A stretch of DNA of 5,943 nucleotides from Verrucomicrobiota bacterium (GTDB lineage Bacteria; Verrucomicrobiota; Verrucomicrobiia; Chthoniobacterales; UBA10450). Where the stretch lies: contig QHOR01000294.1 in NCBI GenBank assembly GCA_003219395.1, forward strand, positions 1 through 5,943, read 5' to 3'. Of the stretch, positions 1-4,986 are shown in pieces. A model generated the notes under the pieces. That model saw only the letters and a list, made by a program, of their open reading frames with translations. It did no database searches and was not told the DNA's origin. The first letter of the stretch is position 1. Each line of letters starts with the position of its first letter. The position numbers were made by a program, and so were the translations under genes.

Positions 1-237
1 GAGGTCGAGCAACTGCAAGGTGGGCAGCATGGCCTCGATTCCTCGCCACTTCGTTTCATACGTTTGGAACACCTGGTCGCTCGTCCGCAGGTAGCAGCGG
101 AGGTCACCCCCGTTTCGCGTCTTCAGCACGTCTCCGGACTCGGCAGTTGAGTACCACGGCGTCGCCCAGCCCATGAAGTCTCTATAGGCGACGATCTCAT
201 TCCATGGGCCGCTACTGAAAACGGCGAACGGCGGAGT
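1..237 (-). pseudogene. DUF899 continuation in a shifted frame (C-terminal fragment, runs off the window)
   Basis: This minus-strand frame is open from just after TGA 240-238 to the window edge. It encodes FAVFSSGPWNEI, YRDFMGWATPWYSTAESGD, LKTRNGGDLRCYLR, FQTYETKWRGIE and LPTLQLLDL, all recognisable as the second half of DUF899 proteins. No start codon or ribosome binding site fits, so it is the continuation of the gene starting at 535. Reaching this frame from the first needs the loss of 3n+2 bases or the gain of one. Compared from memory with family members, about 8 codons between the C-x-x-C and FAVF seem missing, so a deletion of about 23-26 nt would explain both. The end of the gene lies beyond position 1. 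Confidence 0.8.
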
Positions 238-535
238 TCATCGCCACCTGACTGTGCGTGCAGCCCTCACACTGCTGGTGGTGAGGTGCGCCCTTCTTCC
301 ACATGAAGTGATACACCATCAACATCCGCTTGCCTTCAAACACATCGTGCAGAAGGACGGGGCCGCCCGCGCCCACGACCATGACCGGTTCCATCCGCGT
401 CATTGGCAATCGACGTCGAGCGGCGGCCAGTTCGTCGGCCGCGTGTGTGTTCGCCTTTTCGCGGCCCAGCAGCTCAGCACGGGCTCGCTCCCACTCTTCA
501 CGAGTAACGATTTTGGGGGTTGGTAGTTCTGTCAT
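212..535 (-). CDS. DUF899 thioredoxin-like protein, N-terminal part of a frame-disrupted gene
   Basis: This frame encodes 107 residues of a DUF899 family protein, a thioredoxin-fold group of unknown function. The start KIVTREEWERARAELLGREK, the block LAAARRRLPM, FEGKRMLMVYHFMW (about 67-80) and the CEGCTHSQ motif (C89, C92, a C-x-x-C arrangement) are typical. The ATG at 535 was chosen because AAGGGA lies 8 nt upstream and the family consensus starts there; the GTG at 661 would add 42 unrelated residues. The frame ends at TAG 214-212 soon after the C-x-x-C, while a full family member is more than 200 residues long. The rest of the domain is present in another frame immediately downstream (1-237). 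The gene is therefore disrupted, or the sequence contains an error. Family assignment is secure; whether a functional protein is made is doubtful. Confidence 0.75.
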   Translation of the reverse strand: MTELPTPKIVTREEWERARAELLGREKANTHAADELAAARRRLPMTRMEPVMVVGAGGPVLLHDVFEGKRMLMVYHFMWKKGAPHHQQCEGCTHSQVAMNSAVRRFQ

Positions 536-645
536 GGCGTTTTTCCCTTGGGCTGCGAAGTCTAACCGTTGACTATCGCCCAGCGCGATAGCATGAGGGC
601 AAGTAGGTGGGAAATCAATCGCGCCACGCACCATTACTGAAGAAA

Positions 646-663
646 CGGTGGCAAGGGCCACCG
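646..663 (-). terminator. Terminator-like hairpin after the LRR gene
   Basis: On the minus strand CGGTGGC (663-657), loop CCTT, GCCACCG (652-646) forms a perfect 7-bp GC-rich stem followed by TTTCTTC (645-639). This is a plausible but weak intrinsic terminator about 60 nt past the LRR stop. The same CGGTGGC arm can instead pair with the upstream arm at 681-673, as described in the next entry. Confidence 0.4.
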
Positions 664-681
664 CGACCGCGCCGTGGTGGC
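657..681 (-). promoter_or_regulatory. Alternative hairpin competing with the terminator-like stem
   Basis: On the minus strand GCCACCACG (681-673) can pair with CGCGGTGGC (665-657) over 9 bp with one G-T wobble and a 7-nt loop. It uses the same central arm as the terminator-like hairpin at 663-646, so the two structures are mutually exclusive. This is the geometry of an attenuator or antiterminator ahead of the DUF899 gene. The regulatory role is inferred from geometry only. Confidence 0.3.
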
Positions 682-723
682 AGAATCGCCGTCAGCATGC
701 GAGCATGTAAAGCCGTATCTCGC

Positions 724-1188
724 CTACCTGCGGATCATCTGCCCGGACACAAACAGTTGCAGCTCCCTTCGCAGGGAGGCTGGCAAGATCGAATCGGCAC
801 CAGCTCGGTACACTTGGCATTCAGGCACATGGCTAAGGAAGTCGCCCACACCATCTTTGGTGCACGCGGTATCAATGAGGGTAATGTCTCGCAGCGTATG
901 GATGCTGCGCAAGCCCATCAGAAACTGGTCGGTGATCGGCGGGCCGCAAAGAATCAATTCGCGTAACCTCGGCAAGACCCGCAGCGTCGCGGTGGCGGCC
1001 ACGGTGATATCACGGCTTACAAGAGCCAGACCGATGACCTTGGGGTGTTTCTCCAAGACGCTCAGCTGCTCATCGCTGGCCCCAGCGGCCAGCGGGAAGA
1101 GTTGGGGCATTCCCGAAGTGAGTTCGAGCATTCGCTCCAGCGAGTAGGGACCGTGGAACTCGCCGAACGTGTAGAAGTGCCATTCCAT
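724..1188 (-). CDS. Small leucine-rich-repeat protein
   Basis: A 154-residue protein with planctomycete-style leucine-rich repeats: LRVLPRLRELILCGPPITDQFLMGL, then LRSIHTLRDITLIDTACTKDGVGDF, then the closing FLSHVPECQVYR. The spacing of Leu/Ile and the TD-x-x-L and P-x-C-x-V endings fit the family in which repeats read L-x-x-L-x-x-L...T-D-x-G-L. The first about 20 residues (EWHFYTFGEFHGPYSLERML) faintly resemble a GYF_2-type W-x-Y...GP-x-S-x-E-x-L motif, which is only a suggestion. No signal peptide or membrane segment is seen. The ATG at 1188 is the only reasonable start: an in-frame TAG lies about 36 nt upstream and AAAGG sits 10 nt before the ATG. It is short for a planctomycete LRR protein and could be a remnant of a longer one. 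LRRs usually bind other proteins; the partner is unknown. Confidence 0.65.
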   Translation of the reverse strand: MEWHFYTFGEFHGPYSLERMLELTSGMPQLFPLAAGASDEQLSVLEKHPKVIGLALVSRDITVAATATLRVLPRLRELILCGPPITDQFLMGLRSIHTLRDITLIDTACTKDGVGDFLSHVPECQVYRAGADSILPASLRRELQLFVSGQMIRR

Positions 1189-1229
1189 CGCACGCCAGCC
1201 TTTCGCTCTTTTCGCAGCGGACTATCTAC

Positions 1230-1386
1230 CACCCGGGTGATTCCGAATATCATCGCTAACGCTGGCGGTAGCCGCCTAATGGACCGGCGTGCAGCAGCCT
1301 GGGCGGCACCGCACCGGCCTTGAATCCTGCAGAGATTCTACCCGCCTCGTTCACAGAGGCCTCTCGCCGCGGCGCTGAACCGGTTC
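1230..1386. repeat. Cluster of perfect 10-bp palindromes
   Basis: Four perfect 10-bp palindromes occur in 157 bp: cacccgggtg (1230-1239), agaggcctct (1355-1364), cgccgcggcg (1365-1374) and gaaccggttc (1377-1386). The last three are packed into 32 nt, two of them directly abutting. Between them are two small stem-loops: gaatc (1322-1326) / gattc (1334-1338) around a ctgcag, and gcctc (1344-1348) / gaggc (1356-1360). No protein-coding gene overlaps the cluster. Its role is unknown. Confidence 0.5.
1256..1279. repeat. Diverged short repeat, copy A
   Basis: A 24-nt unit starting ctaacgctggcg and ending ctaa. It matches copy B (1421-1445) at about 20 of 25 aligned positions with one gap, including an exact 9-mer ctaacgctg and a shared agc and terminal ctaa. 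It also contains a small GC stem ggcgg (1264-1268) / ccgcc (1272-1276). It lies in the gene-free stretch upstream of the LRR gene. Confidence 0.4.
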
Positions 1387-1420
1387 TTAACCTCCCCCAG
1401 CTCGCGTTCTCAATCACCGC

Positions 1421-1445
1421 CTAACGCTGTGCGTCAGCGGGCTAA
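1421..1445. repeat. Diverged short repeat, copy B, with nested stem-loops
   Basis: A 25-nt unit matching copy A at 1256-1279. It contains a hairpin cgctg (1425-1429) / cagcg (1435-1439) with loop tgcgt. The unit is enclosed by gcctaa (1419-1424) and ttaggc (1451-1456), a perfect 6-bp inverted pair. The right flank can alternatively form ctaag (1442-1446) / cttag (1450-1454). Confidence 0.4.
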
Positions 1446-1460
1446 GCGACTTAGGCCAAC

Positions 1461-1854
1461 TAGCACAGCACAACAATGAACTTCAATCGAAACCAAACAG
1501 CTCCGACCGACCAAATGAGGGCAGCAGCGTGCATCATCATTGGGTCGTTTTTTGGCATACCGAAGAAACGGTAGAGAATATGAGAACTGACCGCTGCGAA
1601 ATCTCGCAGTGATCGCCGGCTTCGATCCCGTATTGTTGAAGGCAAGAAAAATGTTCCACGAAACCTTCGTTCCGCAAACGTTCTTGACACTTTGGCGATC
1701 GATTTTGCGCGCTGAGACCCGACACGCCGCCGCACACGGAAAACCATCCGTTGAGCATGCCTGACTTTGCCAGGCGTAAAGTGAGCTAGGTGGCAGAAGC
1801 GATCACATGCTAGCGCTGTTCCCAATAGCCAAGGTGGGCGATACGGTCTTTAAA
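1461..1854. other. Stretch after the EF-hand gene with no supported gene
   Basis: No recognisable gene lies here. Two overlapping minus-strand frames are open (1825-1460 and 1758-1537), but their translations show no family motif, no convincing ribosome binding site, and are mutually exclusive. Part of the stretch (about 1461-1560) is visibly less GC-rich than the flanking coding DNA. A weak imperfect hairpin, gcctg (1759-1763) with caggc (1771-1775), lies about 80 nt past the EF-hand stop but has no T-run, so I do not call it a terminator. Confidence 0.5.
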
Positions 1855-3123
1855 CTATTTTCCGGCCTCTTTACTTCCAGGTTCAATGCTTTTCTTTCGG
1901 TTCGTCTCCCATTGGCGCGCTTCCTCGGCGCTAATGAGGCCGTCCCGATCGACGTCCAGCATGCGGAAGTCTTCTTCGCTGGCCAGGAATTCGCTCAGCG
2001 ATACGTCGCCATCGTTATTGCGATCCAGCTTCGTGAACCACAGTAGTCCGCCGGGGCCAGTCTTACGCGTCGGTTGCCGGGCGAACGATACAAACTGACC
2101 CTGGCCGATTGCCACGGTCAGCCGGCGGGGAATTTCGGACTTCGCCAGCGAGCTAGCCGAAGCCCGCGGCAGCGGCTGCACAAGGCTCCAGGCGGATTGG
2201 AGTTCTCGTAACGACAGGCGGCCGTCGTGGGTGGCGTCGAATAGCTCGAACAGGCTGCGGCCTTGATCGCTGCACTGCACCGTGGTCACACAATTGCCGC
2301 CGGCGGCTTGCAGATCCAAGTAATCCTTCAGCTCCTTTTCCGTCAGCTTTCCGTCACCGGCACGATTGGCCAAATCGAAGAGCATCAGAATCTGCGGATT
2401 TTGCATTGCCTTCATCTTCTCCACGATACCTTTCTTGTCACCGTCCAGCTCTCGAAATTGCTCAATCAGGAATTGAAAACGATTTCGAGCTTGTGGGCTT
2501 TCGTCGGCCGTGCGCAGCTCGAGCGTAGCGTCACCGATCTTCAGCCTCAGCGTCGATTTGTCGACGCGGCTGACGTCAGCCGCCAAAGCCATCGGGCGGT
2601 GCTTCGGGTTGTATAGGTCGATCCGGCTCGGCCCTTCATTCGCCGCACCTGGTTCGCTGGTCGATTCGTCGGGCAGCAGGTCAACGACCGCCTCATCCTC
2701 GTCCAACTTTCCCAAGCGGACGACGACCTCAAGATCGGCGTCCCTCTGGAAGAACTTGGCCAGCTCGGTTTTGTCAAGATTCTCATCCTTGTTGGCGTCG
2801 AGGGTTTCAAAATCCTCCTTCCCGAGGCCGATCTCCGCTCGGGTCAATTTTTCGTCCTTGTCCTTGTCGAACTGGCGAAGCAAGCGCTGAGCCGCTGCGT
2901 CGAGTGGCTGGCCGGTCTGAATGTCGACGATACCTGTCTCTGGCGGCGTGGGCGGCGCCGCCGTTGGGGCCGCTCGGACAGCGCGATTTTGCTGCGGGGG
3001 CGCGATCTCGTCAGCCGTGATCATCCCATCCTCATTCTTGTCGAGGCGGCCGAAAACTTCTCGCGCCTTGCCAGCGCTGGCCTCGGTGAGCTTGCCTTCC
3101 TTTTCGGCGCCCAGTTGCTTCAA
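1855..3123 (-). CDS. Multi-EF-hand protein, C-terminal part of the same frame-split gene
   Basis: The frame encodes 422 residues from a TTG at 3123, but it is open back to 3162 and no ATG or ribosome binding site is evident. The residues before the TTG (AATNRLNDAI) already match the planctomycete EF-hand family, so this is best read as the continuation of the upstream frame and not an independent gene. Numbering from the TTG, good calcium-binding loops are at D28-E39, D86-E97, D109-E120, N253-E264, D296-E307, D367-E378 and D390-E401. Loops at about 5-16 (AEKEGKLTEA, first Asp lost) and D227-K238 are degenerate. A Pro/Ala-rich linker lies at about 48-62, and a non-EF-hand region of about 110 residues (about 125-215) separates the loop groups. 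The end, LLWFTKLDRNNDGDVSLSEF then DVDRDGLISAEEA, is the characteristic family C-terminus. Joined to the N-terminal part it gives about 600 residues, a usual family length. Secretion depends on the signal peptide in the other frame. Confidence 0.85.
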   Translation of the reverse strand: MKQLGAEKEGKLTEASAGKAREVFGRLDKNEDGMITADEIAPPQQNRAVRAAPTAAPPTPPETGIVDIQTGQPLDAAAQRLLRQFDKDKDEKLTRAEIGLGKEDFETLDANKDENLDKTELAKFFQRDADLEVVVRLGKLDEDEAVVDLLPDESTSEPGAANEGPSRIDLYNPKHRPMALAADVSRVDKSTLRLKIGDATLELRTADESPQARNRFQFLIEQFRELDGDKKGIVEKMKAMQNPQILMLFDLANRAGDGKLTEKELKDYLDLQAAGGNCVTTVQCSDQGRSLFELFDATHDGRLSLRELQSAWSLVQPLPRASASSLAKSEIPRRLTVAIGQGQFVSFARQPTRKTGPGGLLWFTKLDRNNDGDVSLSEFLASEEDFRMLDVDRDGLISAEEARQWETNRKKSIEPGSKEAGK

Positions 3124-3134
3124 GATCGCGTCAT

Positions 3135-3638
3135 TCAGCCGATTAGTGGCTGCACGATGTTGTTACTGCGATAGTAATCGGTGAACTCCGTCACCGATGC
3201 TTTGCCGTTTTTGTCCGTGTCTAGCTCAGTCATCGCCACCTTTTGGCGGCCTTGCTGGTCCCCAAAAAAGAATTGACCCTGCAGTTGCCGTTGCATGAAC
3301 TGAGCCTGGGGGACGATTTTCACCTCCTCCGTGCTGAGCACGCCGTCCTTGTCGTGGTCGAGCTGGGCGAAAAACTCCTTGAAGAAGTCAAAGAACTTTT
3401 CATAGTGCGGCTTGCCCTCGTTCAGGATGTGCAGCCGGATCAGCACCGGTCGTTCGCTGGCTAGGAAAACAAAATCCTTGTACTGAGTGGGCGGCAGCAG
3501 TTTCTTTGCCTCGGGCGCTTTTTTTGGAGCCGTCTTCGGACCGTCCTGGGCGGTCATTTCAGGCAACAGGAGCAGCGACCAAACAATCACGGAGACGCCG
3601 ATGACGGCGAAGAGTCGGCAGCCAGCGGAGAGCGTCAT
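3135..3638 (-). CDS. Secreted EF-hand protein, N-terminal part of a frame-split gene
   Basis: This frame encodes 167 residues. It begins with a Sec-type signal peptide: a basic start, a hydrophobic stretch FAVIGVSVIVWSLLLL, and a likely cleavage near MTA|QD at about residue 30. A Lys/Pro/Ala-rich linker follows, then the block FVFLASERPVLIRLHI typical of planctomycete EF-hand proteins. Two canonical calcium-binding loops follow: D94-E105 (DHDKDGVLSTEE) and D140-E151 (DTDKNGKASVTE). The frame stops at TGA 3137-3135, just after DYYRSNNIVQPLIG. In known planctomycete relatives this point leads into an 'L-T/N-DA-L/I-xK' segment and further EF-hands. That segment is found here in the next frame (RLNDAILKQLG, from 3141 onward), so this is most likely the first third of a single broken or error-split gene and not a complete protein. 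The start overlaps the DUF1501 stop. Calcium binding outside the cytoplasm is inferred from the loops and signal peptide. Confidence 0.85.
   Translation of the reverse strand: MTLSAGCRLFAVIGVSVIVWSLLLLPEMTAQDGPKTAPKKAPEAKKLLPPTQYKDFVFLASERPVLIRLHILNEGKPHYEKFFDFFKEFFAQLDHDKDGVLSTEEVKIVPQAQFMQRQLQGQFFFGDQQGRQKVAMTELDTDKNGKASVTEFTDYYRSNNIVQPLIG
3138..3162 (-). other. Frame-shift interval joining the two EF-hand reading frames
   Basis: The upstream frame is open until TGA 3137-3135 and the downstream frame opens after TAA 3165-3163, so both frames are open over this 25-nt interval. Moving from the first to the second needs a -1 shift, equal to the loss of 1 (or 3n+1) bases. I see no clear X-XXY-YYZ slippery heptamer here. 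A mutation, small deletion or sequencing error is more likely than programmed frameshifting. Confidence 0.7.
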
Positions 3639-4963
3639 GCGAGGACCTCTTGAATGGGCTTAGAGCCGGCGTCGGCAATGCGAATGGGCCGACCGACGTT
3701 GGACATGTTCTGCTTGGTGGGGTCGATTCCCAGCGCTTTGACGATAGTGCACATGAAGTCGGGCACGCTGACGGGATTTTCCTCCACGCTGTTGCCATCC
3801 GCAGCGGTTTTGCCGTACACCTGCCCGCCCTTGATTCCGCCGCCGGCAAGAACCGTAGACCAAGCCCCGGCAAAGTGATCGCGACCGCTGTCGCGGTTGA
3901 TCCGCGGCGTGCGCCCGAATTCACCCATCCAGATGACTAAGGTCGTGTCTAATAGTCCGTGGTCCTTCAGATCCTGAAGCAGTGTGCTCCACGCTGGGTC
4001 GAGTACCTGACACAACCGCGGGAGCAGGTCGAAGTTGCGCTGGTGCGTGTCCCAGCCCTGAGCCCCGGGCACGTCGAAGAGCGTGACCTCGACGAAATTC
4101 ACGCCGCGCTCGATCAACCTGCGCGCCAAGAGACACCCTTGGCCGAACAGATTTCGGCCGTACGCGTCGCGCAAAGCGTCTTTCTCCTCATCCAGCTCAA
4201 AGGCTTTGGCGGCCGCGGTCCCCATCAGACGAGTCGCTCGTTCATAGGCCGTTTGATGGCTCACGGCGACGACTCCGGGGTGGCCTTCGGCAAAGTCCTT
4301 CGCCAGTCCCTTCAGCAGCCCCAGGCGAGCGTCCGCCTGCTTGTCGTTTACTTCGGTCGGCCGGACCAAATCCTGCACCTTCAGCGTTTGCTCATAGTTG
4401 GACGATTGGCGGAACGCATTGGCGCCCACGAGGAGCGGCGCATGCCGCGGTTCCAGAAACCCAGAACCGAAGGCAGCAGGGCTGAGCACGGTGAACGGCG
4501 CGATGCTGATGAAGCTGGGCAGCGCGGCACTGTCGTCTCCCAGCTCTTTGCCCATCAGTGCGCCCAGTGGGGGAAATTGAACGGGCCCCAATGGCTGGTA
4601 GCCTGTGCGGAGATGGAAAGTCGCCCTTTCGTGTTCGTTCTCCTTGGTGGACATTGACCGGATGATGGCCATCTGGTCCACATGCCGCGAGGCCTTCGGC
4701 AAATGCTCACCGATCTTGATGCCCGGAACGTTGGTGTCGATTTCCTTAAATGGTCCTCCGTTGCTGTGGCCGGGCTTCAAATCGAACGTATCCATCTGGC
4801 TGGGACCGCCGGCCATCCACAGCAAGATGACCGACCGCTTGCGCTGCGGATGTTGAACCGCATCATCTGCCAGCGCGCCAAACCAGTTGGACATCGATCC
4901 GCCGAGCGCGCCAGCGGAGGCGAGCCTCGTCCAGTCACGCCGTGACAATCGATCGCGAAGCAT
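3635..4963 (-). CDS. DUF1501 family protein, Tat-exported
   Basis: A full-length DUF1501 protein of 442 residues, a usual size for the family, which belongs to the alkaline phosphatase/sulfatase-like superfamily. The N-terminus MLRDRLSRRDW carries a twin arginine (R8, R9) followed by a weakly hydrophobic Ala/Gly stretch ending near ALADD, so export by the Tat pathway is likely. Family blocks in order are SVILLWMAGGPSQMDTFDLK (about 44-63), NVPGIKIGEHLPK, the NEHERATFHLRTGY block (about 109-122), GWDTHQRNF (303-311), VIWMGEFGRTPRIN (343-356), GRDHF (360-364) and VSVPDFMCTIVKALGIDP near the end. The ATG at 4963 was chosen because AGGAG sits 8 nt upstream and it gives the Tat signal at the N-terminus; an in-frame TTG at 5029 would lie inside the DUF1553 gene and add 22 unrelated residues. 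The stop overlaps the next gene's ATG (ATGA). Substrate and enzymatic activity are unknown; family assignment is very secure. Confidence 0.95.
   Translation of the reverse strand: MLRDRLSRRDWTRLASAGALGGSMSNWFGALADDAVQHPQRKRSVILLWMAGGPSQMDTFDLKPGHSNGGPFKEIDTNVPGIKIGEHLPKASRHVDQMAIIRSMSTKENEHERATFHLRTGYQPLGPVQFPPLGALMGKELGDDSAALPSFISIAPFTVLSPAAFGSGFLEPRHAPLLVGANAFRQSSNYEQTLKVQDLVRPTEVNDKQADARLGLLKGLAKDFAEGHPGVVAVSHQTAYERATRLMGTAAAKAFELDEEKDALRDAYGRNLFGQGCLLARRLIERGVNFVEVTLFDVPGAQGWDTHQRNFDLLPRLCQVLDPAWSTLLQDLKDHGLLDTTLVIWMGEFGRTPRINRDSGRDHFAGAWSTVLAGGGIKGGQVYGKTAADGNSVEENPVSVPDFMCTIVKALGIDPTKQNMSNVGRPIRIADAGSKPIQEVLA
3646..3650 (-). promoter_or_regulatory. Ribosome binding site of the EF-hand gene inside the DUF1501 3' end
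   Basis: AGAGG on the minus strand, 7 nt before the ATG at 3638, lying within the last codons of the DUF1501 gene. Together with the 4-nt ATGA stop/start overlap (3638-3635) it points to translational coupling of the EF-hand gene to DUF1501. Confidence 0.65.
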
Positions 4964-4971
4964 GCGGGTTT

Positions 4972-4976
4972 CTCCT
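4972..4976 (-). promoter_or_regulatory. Ribosome binding site of the DUF1501 gene
   Basis: AGGAG on the minus strand, 8 nt before the ATG at 4963 and inside the 23-nt gap after the DUF1553 stop. It decides the start of the DUF1501 gene in favour of 4963 over the upstream TTG at 5029. Confidence 0.8.
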
Positions 4977-4986
4977 GCAGCAAGCG

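Noticed and set aside
536..661. GTG at 661 as start of the DUF899 gene
   Set aside because: The extra 42 residues do not resemble the family and overlap the terminator-like hairpin; the ATG at 535 has AAGGGA at good spacing.
1419..1456. Integron attC site
   Set aside because: GCCTAAC fits one core, but the opposite core is CTTAGGC and the whole element is about 38 bp with no integrase or cassette series nearby.
1759..1775. Terminator of the EF-hand operon
   Set aside because: The stem is only 5 bp with an adjacent mismatch and there is no T-run on the minus strand.
1460..1825. Minus-strand open frame of 121 codons (and an overlapping one at 1537-1758)
   Set aside because: Neither translation shows a recognisable motif or a good ribosome binding site. 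They overlap in different frames, and nothing favours one over chance.
3138..3162. Programmed -1 frameshift in the EF-hand gene
   Set aside because: The direction would fit, but no slippery heptamer or obvious downstream structure was found and the family is normally encoded in one frame.
3959..4657. Long plus-strand open frame (232 codons) inside the DUF1501 gene
   Set aside because: It is antisense to a strongly conserved DUF1501 coding region, shows no family motif, and long antisense frames are expected in GC-rich coding DNA.
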